A stretch of 62,455 nt of DNA, taken from assembly GCA_002011745.1 (NCBI GenBank), contig MTOU01000011.1, forward strand, positions 1-62,455, in the 5' to 3' direction. Positions 1-8,516 of the stretch are shown here, piece by piece. Under the pieces are notes generated by a model that was not told where the DNA came from, made no database searches, and was given only the letters and a program-made list of their open reading frames with translations. The position numbers were made by a program, and so were the translations under genes. Each line of letters opens with the position of its first letter. Within the stretch, counting starts at the first letter, position 1. The stretch is from Nitrospirae bacterium JdFR-85 (GTDB taxonomy: Bacteria > Nitrospirota > Thermodesulfovibrionia > Thermodesulfovibrionales > JdFR-85).

Positions 1-108
1 GTAGTTGGAGCTGTACTGGGTACAGCACTGGCGTATGTAGTTGATGTGGTGAGCACTGCTGCAAAGCCGAAGGCAAAAGAGGCAGAATCAACAGTGTATA
101 ATAAATGA
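1..108 (+). CDS. C-terminal end of an unidentified protein (partial)
   Basis: Frame 1 is open from the window edge to a TGA at 106-108, giving 35 residues. The first half is small and hydrophobic (VVGAVLGTALAYVVDVV), compatible with a membrane or glycine-zipper segment; the tail is Lys/Glu/Ala rich. The rest of the gene lies outside the window, so no function can be named. A strong stem-loop downstream (195-224) fits the end of this transcription unit. Confidence 0.5.
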   Translation, partial: VVGAVLGTALAYVVDVVSTAAKPKAKEAESTVYNK

Positions 109-136
109 TATTTTAAAACTATAAATAATAGGTGTA

Positions 137-162
137 TAGATAATTTTAATAGATAATTTTAC
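137..162. repeat. Tandem 13-bp direct repeat upstream of the cytochrome operon
   Basis: TAGATAATTTTAA at 137-149 is followed immediately by TAGATAATTTTAC at 150-162. It lies about 100 bp before the first cytochrome gene, in an otherwise AT-rich gap. It could be an operator for a regulator binding on successive helical turns, but the downstream terminator-like hairpin lies between it and the gene. No sigma-54 promoter consensus was found in this gap. Confidence 0.35.
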
Positions 163-194
163 ATATCTGTAGGTTAAAATAGTCAGGTGGTAAT

Positions 195-224
195 CCTAAA
201 GGGGGGTGATATACCCCCTTTAGG
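195..224 (+). terminator. Stem-loop between the partial gene and the cytochrome operon
   Basis: CCTAAAGGGGG (195-205) pairs perfectly with CCCCCTTTAGG (214-224) around an 8-nt loop, followed by AGTTTAAAAATTTTA. The 11-bp GC-rich stem with a T-containing tail fits an intrinsic terminator for the upstream gene. It may also act as a 5' UTR structure for the cytochrome operon. Confidence 0.6.
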
Positions 225-257
225 AGTTTAAAAATTTTATAAATGAGAGGTGATGAG

Positions 258-1205
258 ATGCAGAAGGTGGTAATATTAATCTTCATCTGTTTAGTGGTCT
301 TTTTTATCCCCGACTCTGGCAATGCAGACACGAAAGCGGGTTGTTTGGTCTGTCATAATAATATGGGAGGAAAGATTGAGTATCAGGGAAAGGTGATAGA
401 CCTGAACGTAGATGCTGAAAAATTTGAGAAGTCGGTACATGGATTCCTCTCATGTACAGACTGTCATCTTGGATTCAAAGAAAATCCCCATCTACCACCA
501 GAAGGTGCCCTCTCTAAGGAACTACAGCCAATAATGGAAAAGATATCCATAAAGGCCAAAGCTGATCCCACTGCTATGGTTGCGTGTTATAACTGCCATA
601 CACAGATATACAACGATGTACTTGGAAGTGTTCATGGCAAAAATATTGTTGATAAAAAGAGTACTGACGGTGCCTTCTGTCTCGATTGTCATGGAACTGC
701 CCATTATATAACAAAATCTACAGAGAAGTCCTCACCAGTGTATCAGTTCAATGTGGTAGAGACCTGTGGAACCTGTCATGGCAGTCCTGAATTGGCAAAG
801 AAATACAATATAGAGGCAAAGGTGATGAAGAGCTACATGGAGAGTTTCCATGGCAAAAAACATATACTTGGACACAAAAGGGCCCCTACCTGTGTAAATT
901 GTCATGGTGCTCATGAGGTAAAATCAAAGGATGACCCTGCATCACCTGTGTTTGGAAAGAACAAGATCAACACCTGTGGTGGATGTCACAAGGGAGCAAA
1001 TGAAAAGTTTGTTGCTGCCATAACCCATCAGGAGGCAGGACCTATCCCACATTATGCAGAAAAAGGGCTGATTATACTCACAATTTCAGTGATAGCCTTT
1101 ACAGTAACCCATGTGCTTCTTGAAGCATACTCAGATATAAGGGATACATTCTTCAGGAAGAAAAAGGAGGTGGAGCATGAAAGCTCAGAAGAATACACTT
1201 CTTGA
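258..1205 (+). CDS. Seven-haem c-type cytochrome with C-terminal membrane anchor
   Basis: This 315-residue protein has an N-terminal hydrophobic signal sequence (about residues 3-22) and seven CxxCH haem-attachment motifs (CLVCH, CTDCH, CYNCH, CLDCH, CGTCH, CVNCH, CGGCH). One hydrophobic helix near residues 270-292 is followed by a basic cytoplasmic tail. It is therefore probably a periplasmic electron carrier anchored at its C terminus. ATG 258 is preferred over ATG 243 because GAGAGGTGATGAG forms its Shine-Dalgarno region. It overlaps the following cytochrome b gene by 29 bp, so the two are likely coupled and form a quinol-to-periplasm electron conduit. The exact donor and acceptor cannot be read from sequence. 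Confidence 0.85.
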   Translation: MQKVVILIFICLVVFFIPDSGNADTKAGCLVCHNNMGGKIEYQGKVIDLNVDAEKFEKSVHGFLSCTDCHLGFKENPHLPPEGALSKELQPIMEKISIKAKADPTAMVACYNCHTQIYNDVLGSVHGKNIVDKKSTDGAFCLDCHGTAHYITKSTEKSSPVYQFNVVETCGTCHGSPELAKKYNIEAKVMKSYMESFHGKKHILGHKRAPTCVNCHGAHEVKSKDDPASPVFGKNKINTCGGCHKGANEKFVAAITHQEAGPIPHYAEKGLIILTISVIAFTVTHVLLEAYSDIRDTFFRKKKEVEHESSEEYTS

Positions 1206-1917
1206 TGAGACACAAGAGGTTGAAAGATTCAACATTATATTCAGGATTCAGCATGTAATTATGTTTACCACATTTCTTCTTCTGGCATTCACAGGCTGGG
1301 GATTGAAATATGCAGAAATAGATGTGTCAAGTTGGTGGATAAGAATCTGGGGAGGTCCCAAGACAGCAGGTATAATCCACAGGGTAGCAGGTGTGACAAT
1401 GATTCTGGATTTTATCTTTCATGTGGTTTATATCGCTTACTTGTTACTTACTGGTAAGATGAAGATCAGAAAGGAGACCACTGTAATTCCTCTGCCTAAG
1501 GATGTGAAGGATGTGATACATAACTTCCTTTACTTTATCGGCCTGGTAAAGACCAAGCCAAAATTTGGGAGATTCACCTATGCACAGAAGTTTGATTACT
1601 GGGCTGTCTTCTGGGGCATGTTTATAATAGGTCTTTCAGGACTCTGTCTTGCATTCCCGATCCAGGCAAGTTACTTTGTACCTGAGTGGGCAACAGGCTG
1701 GTTCTGGCAGTTGCTCGCAATTATGCATAGTGATGAGGCTCTGTTGGCTATAGTATTTATACTCTTCTGGCACTTCTATAACGAACATCTGAAGCCCGAG
1801 GTCTTCCCCATGAGTTGGGTCTGGCTTACTGGAAAGATCTCTGTGAAGGAGTTGAAGCACAAACATCCCCTGGAATATGAAGTGATGTTAAAAGAACAGA
1901 GTGGCAAGGAGAGCTAA
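1177..1917 (+). CDS. Membrane cytochrome b, formate dehydrogenase gamma/cytochrome b561-like
   Basis: The 246-residue protein has four or five hydrophobic segments with membrane histidines typical of di-haem b-type subunits: an FRIQH start of helix 1, IIHRVAG and FIFHVV around helix 2, and WHFYNEHLKP in the last helix. This pattern matches the FdnI/thiosulfate-reductase cytochrome b group, which passes quinol electrons to a periplasmic partner. An AGGAGGTGGAGC sequence precedes the ATG. It sits between two multihaem cytochromes, so it probably supplies them with electrons from the quinone pool. Substrate is unknown. Confidence 0.8.
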   Translation: MKAQKNTLLDETQEVERFNIIFRIQHVIMFTTFLLLAFTGWGLKYAEIDVSSWWIRIWGGPKTAGIIHRVAGVTMILDFIFHVVYIAYLLLTGKMKIRKETTVIPLPKDVKDVIHNFLYFIGLVKTKPKFGRFTYAQKFDYWAVFWGMFIIGLSGLCLAFPIQASYFVPEWATGWFWQLLAIMHSDEALLAIVFILFWHFYNEHLKPEVFPMSWVWLTGKISVKELKHKHPLEYEVMLKEQSGKES

Positions 1918-1918
1918 T

Positions 1919-2452
1919 ATGAACAAGAGAGTAGTAATGTTGGTTTTGCTCCTCACAGTATTTGTATTACTCACAGGCTGTCAGAATATACCCGAGAGTG
2001 CTAATAGTACACCAGTAAAGGAAGAGGCTCAAGAAACCAAAGAGGTACAGAAGGATATAAGCAACTTACTATGCTTCCAATGTCATTCCTTTGCTGAATT
2101 TAATACAGTCTTTCCCCATGATTCTCATAGGGCGATGGGGTTACACTGCACCCAGTGCCATATAATAGAAGGACATAAAATGGCAAAACTCAATGGAGAT
2201 ACCTGCAATAACTGCCACAATCTGGAACACATGAAACTGAGTATAACTTCCATGCCAGCAAGTTTTAATCACCAGTTCCATGCCCAGATGTTTGAGTGTA
2301 AGGATTGCCATAATAAAAAAGCATTTCCAATGAAGTTAAACAGCAAGAAGATAACAATGATGGATCTACAGGAAGGAAAGTACTGTGGCAAGTGTCATAA
2401 TGGACAGATGGCATTTGCCTCATCAGAGTGTCAGAAGTGTCACCAGATGTAA
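1919..2452 (+). CDS. Six-haem c-type cytochrome lipoprotein (class III / c7-like)
   Basis: From ATG 1919 the protein is 177 residues. A lipobox (LLTGC, Cys about residue 21) marks a lipoprotein. Six CxxCH motifs follow (CFQCH, CTQCH, CNNCH, CKDCH, CGKCH, CQKCH), with upstream FPHDSH and FNHQFH histidines of the kind that ligate haem iron in cytochrome c3/c7 proteins. ATG 1919 is chosen over the in-frame TTG-region start at 1901 because GGAGAGC lies just upstream and the signal peptide then begins MNKR. It is probably the terminal electron carrier of the three-gene module. Confidence 0.82.
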   Translation: MNKRVVMLVLLLTVFVLLTGCQNIPESANSTPVKEEAQETKEVQKDISNLLCFQCHSFAEFNTVFPHDSHRAMGLHCTQCHIIEGHKMAKLNGDTCNNCHNLEHMKLSITSMPASFNHQFHAQMFECKDCHNKKAFPMKLNSKKITMMDLQEGKYCGKCHNGQMAFASSECQKCHQM

Positions 2453-2477
2453 GGGGGATATCATTCCCTCTTACATC
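2446..2477. terminator. Bidirectional stem-loop between convergent genes
   Basis: GATGTAAG (2446-2453) pairs with CTTACATC (2470-2477), with additional GGGGA/TTCCC pairing inside. The hairpin covers the stop codons of the cytochrome lipoprotein and of the convergent response regulator, so it can end transcription from both sides. Confidence 0.55.
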
Positions 2478-3828
2478 ATCCTTCAATCCCTAATCTCTTC
2501 ATCTTTCTGTAGAGTGTAGCAATATCTATCCCGAGACTTCTGGCTGTCTCCTCTTTGTTCCAGTTATACTGAGTAAGCCTCTCAATAATAATCTTCTTCT
2601 CATACTGTGATAGGGTGTCTTTGAGGTTATTGGAAAATGTCTCTGGATGTGTTTTTATCCTGTCAGGCAGATCACGGAGGGTTATGGTATCAGAATTACA
2701 GAGCACTACTGCCCTCTCAATTACATTGCTCAGTTCTCTCACATTACCGTACCAGGGATAGTCCATTATTACCTTCATCGCTTCTTCATCAATCCCCTTC
2801 ACAACCTTATTATTCTCCTGTCCAAATTTTCTTATAAAATACTGAACAAGAAGTGGGATATCCTCTTTCCTCTCTCTCAAGGGAGGAATAAATATCTCTA
2901 TAACATTTAGCCTATAATAAAGGTCTTCTCTAAAGGTCCCCTCATGAATCATCTCCTCTAAATTCTTATTTGTAGCAGCAATTATTCTCACATCCACATA
3001 CTTTGGCTTAGTATCTCCAAGGGGCATCACCTCACCTGTCTCTATAACCTTGAGGAGTTTTGCCTGAAGTGACAGGGGCATATCACCTATCTCATCGAGA
3101 AACAGGGTACCTCCATCTGCCATCACAATAAGACCTGCCTTGTCTGTTGTGGCACCTGTAAAGGCCCCTTTTCTGTATCCAAACAGTTCACTCTCCAGGA
3201 GCTGTTCAGGTATAGCAGAACAATTGATGGTCATAAAGGGATTGTCTCTACGAGGGCTCCTACAGTGGATAAACTCTGCTATAAGCCCCTTACCTGTACC
3301 ACTTTCGCCTCTCAACAGGATATTACTTCTTGTAGGTATAACCTTCTCCAATGTCTCAAATATTCTCTGCATCTGTGGAGATTTGGCTATAATCTCTTTA
3401 CATCCCATCTGTTGGCTCAACTGTCTCCTCAGGGTCTGATTCTCGATCTGAAGCCTCTTGTGCTCTAAAAGTCTCTTGATCCTCAGCTTTACATCCTCAT
3501 TCACAAAGGGTTTCACAATATAGTCTGCTGCTCCCTTCTTCATCGCCTCCACAGCATTCTCCACACTTGCATAGGCTGTCATTATAACTACTACTGTAGA
3601 TGGTGAAACCTCTTTTGTCTTCTCCAGTAACTGTATCCCGTCCATACCTTCCATCTTGAGATCCGTAAGAAGAAGGTCAAAGTCTTTCTTTTTTATCTTA
3701 GTCAGTGCATCTTCTCCGCTGAGGGCAGTATCTACTATATACCCCTCCCTGCTGAGCAAAAACTCGAGGGCTCTACATATATCCCTTTCATCATCTACTA
3801 CCAATATAGAAGGCTTATTCTCCTTCAT
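2476..3828 (-). CDS. Sigma-54-dependent response regulator, NtrC family
   Basis: 450 residues in three domains. The receiver domain (1-120) has the acidic pair D12/D13 and phosphoacceptor D56 (in LLLTDLKMEG). The AAA+ domain has Walker A GESGTGKG, the sigma-54-contacting GAFTGA loop and Walker B GGTLFLDEIGD. A Fis-type HTH ends the protein (KEETARSLGIDIATLYRKMK). It activates transcription by sigma-54 RNA polymerase when phosphorylated by the adjacent kinase, which it overlaps by 14 bp. Convergent placement next to the cytochrome operon suggests respiration control, but no sigma-54 promoter was seen before that operon. Confidence 0.93.
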   Translation of the reverse strand: MKENKPSILVVDDERDICRALEFLLSREGYIVDTALSGEDALTKIKKKDFDLLLTDLKMEGMDGIQLLEKTKEVSPSTVVVIMTAYASVENAVEAMKKGAADYIVKPFVNEDVKLRIKRLLEHKRLQIENQTLRRQLSQQMGCKEIIAKSPQMQRIFETLEKVIPTRSNILLRGESGTGKGLIAEFIHCRSPRRDNPFMTINCSAIPEQLLESELFGYRKGAFTGATTDKAGLIVMADGGTLFLDEIGDMPLSLQAKLLKVIETGEVMPLGDTKPKYVDVRIIAATNKNLEEMIHEGTFREDLYYRLNVIEIFIPPLRERKEDIPLLVQYFIRKFGQENNKVVKGIDEEAMKVIMDYPWYGNVRELSNVIERAVVLCNSDTITLRDLPDRIKTHPETFSNNLKDTLSQYEKKIIIERLTQYNWNKEETARSLGIDIATLYRKMKRLGIEG

Positions 3829-5872
3829 ACGCAGGCAACTTTATTCTGAATGTTGACCCCTTTCCAACAGTAGACTCAACAACTATATTACCACCAAAGC
3901 TTCTAACAATGCTATAACTGACAGCAAGTCCGAGCCCAGTACCCTTGTCTTTTGTGGTAAAGAAAGGATCAAAAATTCTGCTTAGATGCTCTTCAGGAAT
4001 CCCTATGCCTGTATCTGAGAATACTATCTCTACATCACTGTTCAGCCTACGTGCTGATATATTGAGAATACCTCCTTGAGGCATGGCATCAAGGGCATTC
4101 AGCTCCAGATTTATAAACACCTGCTCCATCTGGTTCTCATCAACAAGTATATCAGGGATATCATCGGGTATATCTATATGAACCTCAACATTCTTCATCC
4201 TCTTGTCATACTTAACCAACTCTAAGGTACTGTTGACAAGCTCCTTTATTTTTACACGTTTTATCTCCTCTGCACGGGTCTTTGAAAAACTGGACATCTG
4301 TCTTACAATGCTGGAAATCCTGTTTATATGTTTGGCAATTGTATTTATAGCATCCTTTGTGAATTCATCAAATTCCATCTCCTGTAGGATCTGGATATAA
4401 GAAGATATAGAAGTTAGAGGATTCCCTATCTCATGGGCAACTCCAGCAGACAGTCTTGCAAGGGCCGCAAGTTTCTCTGACTGCATCAGCTGTTGTTCTG
4501 CCATCTTCAGTTCTGTCACATCCTGTAGCAGTATAAGGATATTACACTTGTCATCTGAAGTCCTAAGAGGTGTGGCAGAAAGCTGAAAATACCCCTTTCT
4601 TCTGCCCAGGTCTAAATACATAATCTCTTGGATGTTCCGGTTATTTACAACTGCATTGCACAGGTCAGTAATAACCTTTGAGTCTTTATAGATACTGTCA
4701 ATGGTGAAATTCTTGAGCTTGTCTTCTGAAAGCCACTCCTCCAAGACCTTGTTCAGCCAGACAAGTCTTCTCTTTTCATCAAATATACATATTCCTGCAT
4801 TTACTGAACTCACAATGGCATGGAGTTTCTCCTTTTCTTCCTTCAGTTCTTTTGTCCTTTCGCGGACTATATTCTCAAGTTCAACAGCATATTCCTTTAT
4901 CTTCTCTGTATATTTTGCCTTCTCTTCCGCCTTCACCCTTTCTCTATTTATAACTATCACTATCAATGCCCCTGTAACAGTTATCACCAGAATAGTCAGC
5001 ACCATAAGGGAATGAAAACGCATGCTTCTCTGAATACTTGATGTAACCTCTGAATAAGGCATTGAGACACAGACTATCCAGTTCAGATTCTCCAGTTTTA
5101 CCCTTGAGAAGGCGATGAGTTTATCTTCACCATAGGGAGCTATATAAGAACTGTAACCCACATCTTTAGCTTTAAGAATCTCCACCTCTGTCTTGAAGGA
5201 GGTATGACATTTAAAACAATGTCTGTCTGCCTTGAAGATATTTCGGCCTACCATCTTCTTCTGGGTGGGGTGATATATAAGAGTCCCTGATGAATCCATC
5301 ATCCATGCATAACCCCTTTTTCCAGCCTTAATGGGGGCAAGGAATTTAGTATTTATATCATCCACTGAAATAAGCAATACAAGATTACCCATTAAATACT
5401 CGCCTCTCCTGATCGGTACTATAAGTGTTAGAATCTTTTCAGGAATAGCAGAATAGCTGATATGGTATTTTTCTATATCCAAATCCTTCATCTTCTCAAA
5501 CATACCTTTTTCGATCCATTTTACGGCATCATCTGAGGAGTAGTAGACTATTCTGTCATTGCTGTCCAGAATAACAAGCCTGATCCCTATCTCCTCTTGT
5601 AACTCTGCAAGGGCATAAAGCACAAATTCTTCAAGACCTTCCTTATGCAGACCCCTTCTTGATAGAAGTTCTGCCAGGGCGATAGTCTCCTCTTTAAGAT
5701 GTTTAAGGTTGTTTTGGATAGATTCAGCCACGGTTTTTGCGATGATTAGCTGCTGCTGGCTGAATTGCATTGCCATCTCTGCTTCATAGTTCTGGAGAAA
5801 GAAGACATTGAGAGTAATAATTATGCTGGCCACTATCAGGAGGAAGATTATAAACAGCAATTTGAATTTCAT
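3815..5872 (-). CDS. Sensor histidine kinase with periplasmic Cache-like domain carrying a CxxCH haem motif
   Basis: From ATG 5872 the protein is 685 residues: an N-terminal membrane helix, a large extracytoplasmic Cache-like domain, a second membrane helix, a coiled coil, a PAS domain, then HisKA (H-box AHEIGNPL) and HATPase (N-box NLELNALDAM, G1 DTGIGIPEEH, G2 GTGLGLA). The sensor domain contains CFKCH at residues 219-223, a covalent c-haem attachment signature. Periplasmic haem-PAS/Cache sensors are known in Geobacter-type chemoreceptors, so redox or gas sensing is inferred. The longer open frame to 6004 would overlap the divergent LysR gene and lacks the membrane start. It is coupled to the downstream response regulator. 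Confidence 0.9.
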   Translation of the reverse strand: MKFKLLFIIFLLIVASIIITLNVFFLQNYEAEMAMQFSQQQLIIAKTVAESIQNNLKHLKEETIALAELLSRRGLHKEGLEEFVLYALAELQEEIGIRLVILDSNDRIVYYSSDDAVKWIEKGMFEKMKDLDIEKYHISYSAIPEKILTLIVPIRRGEYLMGNLVLLISVDDINTKFLAPIKAGKRGYAWMMDSSGTLIYHPTQKKMVGRNIFKADRHCFKCHTSFKTEVEILKAKDVGYSSYIAPYGEDKLIAFSRVKLENLNWIVCVSMPYSEVTSSIQRSMRFHSLMVLTILVITVTGALIVIVINRERVKAEEKAKYTEKIKEYAVELENIVRERTKELKEEKEKLHAIVSSVNAGICIFDEKRRLVWLNKVLEEWLSEDKLKNFTIDSIYKDSKVITDLCNAVVNNRNIQEIMYLDLGRRKGYFQLSATPLRTSDDKCNILILLQDVTELKMAEQQLMQSEKLAALARLSAGVAHEIGNPLTSISSYIQILQEMEFDEFTKDAINTIAKHINRISSIVRQMSSFSKTRAEEIKRVKIKELVNSTLELVKYDKRMKNVEVHIDIPDDIPDILVDENQMEQVFINLELNALDAMPQGGILNISARRLNSDVEIVFSDTGIGIPEEHLSRIFDPFFTTKDKGTGLGLAVSYSIVRSFGGNIVVESTVGKGSTFRIKLPAYEGE

Positions 5873-5940
5873 TAAATAATGATAACAAAAATCGGCTCTA
5901 GTTGACAAAAAATTAATATTACTTATATTATAATAAGCAT

Positions 5941-6858
5941 ATGTCATTGGATGACCATAAATTGAGGGTTTTCTGCACAGTAGCAGAGACGAAGAGTTTT
6001 TCAAAGGCCTCGGAGATAATACACCTTACCCAACCGGCAGTAAGTCTTCAGATTCAGGCCCTTGAGGAACTCTATGAGACCAAGCTTTTTGACCGCACAA
6101 GTAGCGCAGTAACCCTTACACCGGCAGGAGAAATACTCTACAAATACGCAAAACATATTCTTGCACTTTATGCCTCAGCAGAAAAGGAGATTGGTGAACT
6201 CACAGGACTGGTTAAAGGGAGTGTTTCTCTGGGAGCAAGTACCACCATTGCCAATTATCTCCTGCCAAAGGTGATAGCAGACTTCAGAAAAACAAGACAG
6301 AAGATAAAGATCCATTTACAGGTAGGAAACACAAAAAGGGTGGTAGAACTCCTAAGGGCTGGTAATATTGATATAGGACTTGTAGAAGGCGAGGTCTCAA
6401 AACAGAAGCTCACCCTGGAGAGACTGATTCAGGATGAGCTGGTACTTATTGTCCCACCTCAACATACCTTTGCCAAAAGGAAGGAGATATCTCTTTTTGA
6501 GATAACAACAGAGCCATTTATTATGCGTGAGGAAGGCTCTGGCACAAGACAGATGATAGAAAAGTACTTTGCGAAACATGGTATAACTCCCCAAAATATG
6601 AAGATATCCATGATCCTTGGAAGCACTGAGGCGATAAAGCATGCAGTAGAGAATGGGATGGGTATCTCTATTGTTTCTCGTTGGGCAGCCTTAAAAGAGG
6701 CAAAGTTTGGCACATTAAAGATGATCAGCTTTAAAGAGGAACCTCTTATAAGAGATTTTACTCTGCTGTTCCATAAATATGAGGTACTTTCACACGCAGC
6801 CGAAGATTTTCTCACCTATATCAAGAATTATGACTTCAACAAATTACTTATTGAGTAA
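5941..6858 (+). CDS. LysR-family regulator, selenium-metabolism-associated type
   Basis: 305 residues with an N-terminal winged HTH (FSKASEIIHLTQPAVSLQIQ) and a LysR substrate-binding domain (from about residue 90). The sequence resembles the CysB/CysL-like branch that is often annotated as selenium-metabolism associated. The link is supported here because the gene converges on selD with only 5 bp between the stop codons. It is transcribed divergently from the histidine kinase, with about 68 bp between the start codons. Its effector and target operators are not determined by the sequence. Confidence 0.88.
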   Translation: MSLDDHKLRVFCTVAETKSFSKASEIIHLTQPAVSLQIQALEELYETKLFDRTSSAVTLTPAGEILYKYAKHILALYASAEKEIGELTGLVKGSVSLGASTTIANYLLPKVIADFRKTRQKIKIHLQVGNTKRVVELLRAGNIDIGLVEGEVSKQKLTLERLIQDELVLIVPPQHTFAKRKEISLFEITTEPFIMREEGSGTRQMIEKYFAKHGITPQNMKISMILGSTEAIKHAVENGMGISIVSRWAALKEAKFGTLKMISFKEEPLIRDFTLLFHKYEVLSHAAEDFLTYIKNYDFNKLLIE

Positions 6859-6863
6859 ATAAC

Positions 6864-7877
6864 TCATACAACCCTGACTATTCCATCTCCCTCTTCCACT
6901 CTTCCTATCACAGCAAAATAGAGTCCGCTTTCCTGGAAGAGTTCTATTTTTTCTTCATTTACAGCAATCAGCAGCCCTCCCGAAGTCTGAGGATCAGAGA
7001 GAATAAGTCTTTTTTCTTCAGGAATACCTTCAGAAAAAGACACCTTTCCATTGAGATACTTCAGGTTATTATATGCACCTTCAGGTACCATACCCACCTC
7101 AACCAACCCTGCCACACCCTTCATAACAGGTACCTTCTCAGACTCAATAACTATATTTATTCCTCCATTCTTGAGCATGTTTAATATATGCCCTAAAAGT
7201 CCAAATCCTGTTACATCGGTGCATGCAGTGGCACCTGCCTTCAATGCAACCTCAGATGCCTTCTTATTAGACATACGCATCCATTCTATAGCTTCATTAA
7301 GGTCTTCATCTTTTATCTTTCCACCTTTAAGGGCAGTGGTAAGAATACCGGTTCCGATAGGTTTGGTCAGGATTATCAAATCCCCTGCCCTGGCCCCTTC
7401 TGTCCTCAGAATATTATCCTTATTTACGATACCTGTTACAGAAAAACCCACCTTGAGTTCTTTATCCTCAAAGGTATGCCCTCCTATCAGTGCCACTGAC
7501 TCCTGATGGAATACCTCCAGCGCACCTTTTAGAATCTCCCTCACAATTTCTATCTCCGTGTCACAGGGAGAAAATCCTATTATACAGAGAGATGTCTTTG
7601 GCACCCCACCCATCGCATAGATATCACTCAACGAGTTGGTTGATGCAATTGTACCAAACAGGAAAGGATCATTCACTACGGGAGTTATGATATCTACAGT
7701 CTCTACAATAGCTGTCTCTTCAGAGAGTAAAAAAACCCCTCCATCATCTCCCACAGGCACAATCACATTCTCCAGCCTCGGAAGACTCAATCGGCAGAGC
7801 AACTCATCCAGGTCCAACGGACCCAGCTTTGCTGCTCAGCCCGCTGCCCTGACCTTCTCAGTTAATCTGGCTTGCAT
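6864..7877 (-). CDS. selD: Selenide, water dikinase SelD, itself a selenoprotein (in-frame UGA = Sec14)
   Basis: SelD makes selenophosphate from selenide and ATP for selenocysteine synthesis. A conventional ORF call starts at TTG 7817 and lacks the catalytic N terminus. Reading upstream in the same frame gives MQARLTEKVRAAG, a UGA at 7838-7836, then AAKLGP, starting at ATG 7877. This restores the Sec-x-x-Lys catalytic pair (Sec14, Lys17) seen as Cys17/Lys20 in E. coli SelD, and brings the length to 337 residues, normal for the family. An in-frame stop lies just before the ATG, so this is the only ATG start. The remaining motifs (PVGDDGG, DIYAMGG, GGHTFEDKELKVGFSVTG, TDVTGFGLLGH, DPQTSGG) are intact. 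Confidence 0.93.
7806..7838 (-). other. Sec UGA codon and bacterial SECIS-like hairpin in selD
   Basis: On the minus strand the UGA (7838-7836) is followed 17 nt later by the loop of a perfect hairpin: GGTCC, loop GTT, GGACC (plus-strand positions 7811-7823). Bacterial SECIS elements sit directly 3' of the UGA, with a small apical loop carrying a G among its first bases about 16-37 nt away; this one satisfies both rules. It would bind SelB inside the coding sequence. Confidence 0.75.
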
Positions 7878-7991
7878 CCTTTAGTTTATCAATCACTTTC
7901 CAAAGCAGTCAAACAAGACCACTTATTTCTAAGACACAAACCTTTTTTCACAATTTTTTCAAACTATGTTCATAACTTCTTCAAAAATTTT

Positions 7992-8031
7992 AATTATCAT
8001 ATAACCAGATAATTAAGACTGCCTTGCAGTC
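7992..8031 (+). promoter_or_regulatory. Inverted repeats in the leader of the Spy-like gene
   Basis: AATTATC (7992-7998) and GATAATT (8008-8014) form a 7-bp inverted repeat with a 9-nt spacer, a typical operator layout. It contains a possible -10 (TATAAC). A second hairpin, GACTGC-CTT-GCAGTC (8017-8031), lies between it and the AAGGAGG of the Spy-like gene. The regulator is unknown; a metal or envelope-stress repressor would fit the gene. Confidence 0.4.
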
Positions 8032-8057
8032 TACAACACTCTAAGAAGGAGGTTATT

Positions 8058-8453
8058 ATGAAAAAGGTTGTGGTGAGTTTAGCAGTGGTAACTGTACTGG
8101 GCTTAAGCGCACTCGCTTTTGCCCATGGTCCAGGATGGTGGAGTGGAAGTCACATGATGGGCCCAGGCATGCACACAACAGGATGGAACTGTGGAGGTGG
8201 AGCATGCTTCGGTCCCTATGGATATGACAAGAAATTTCTAGATGAGACTAGGGAACTGAGAAAACAACTACATGATAAGAGGTTTGAGTATTTCGAGGCA
8301 CTAAGAGATCCAAACATAAAGCCTGAAACAATTACAAAACTGGAGAAGGAACTGTCTGAACTTCAGCAGAAACTCTACGAAAAGGCTCCAAAAACCGCCT
8401 ATATGGGTAGTTACGGCAGATTCGGAACCCGCGGCTGGGGATGCTGGCATTAA
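8058..8453 (+). CDS. Spy/CpxP/ZraP-like periplasmic protein
   Basis: 131 residues: a signal peptide (cleavage after about residue 22, AFA), a Met/His/Gly/Trp-rich segment (GPGWWSGSHMMGPGMH), then a helical region FLDETRELRKQLHDKRFEYFEALRD followed by ITKLEKELSELQQKLYEKAP. This arrangement is characteristic of the Spy/ZraP group of periplasmic chaperones and metal-responsive proteins. AAGGAGG lies 5 nt before the ATG. A paralogue sharing the FLDET-ELR-QLH helix occurs at 32016-32555 beside a copper ATPase, which suggests a metal-related role. Confidence 0.7.
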   Translation: MKKVVVSLAVVTVLGLSALAFAHGPGWWSGSHMMGPGMHTTGWNCGGGACFGPYGYDKKFLDETRELRKQLHDKRFEYFEALRDPNIKPETITKLEKELSELQQKLYEKAPKTAYMGSYGRFGTRGWGCWH

Positions 8454-8473
8454 GCTCACGCCCTCTCTTTTCA

Positions 8474-8500
8474 GGCAGCCAGTTCTAAGAACTGGCTGCC
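8474..8500 (+). terminator. Intrinsic terminator after the Spy-like gene
   Basis: GGCAGCCAGTTCT (8474-8486) and AGAACTGGCTGCC (8488-8500) are perfect complements, followed by TCTTTACCTTTC. The T-rich side is on the plus strand. It also separates the convergent GNAT gene. Confidence 0.75.
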
Positions 8501-8516
8501 TCTTTACCTTTCAGAC

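Noticed and set aside
109-257. A sigma-54 promoter for the cytochrome operon, expected from the neighbouring NtrC-type regulator
   Set aside because: No TGGCAC-N5-TTGC-like sequence with GG/GC at -24/-12 was found.
6864-7817. selD as a truncated or N-terminally deleted gene starting at TTG 7817
   Set aside because: The upstream in-frame UGA followed by a SECIS-like hairpin restores a complete Sec-containing enzyme.
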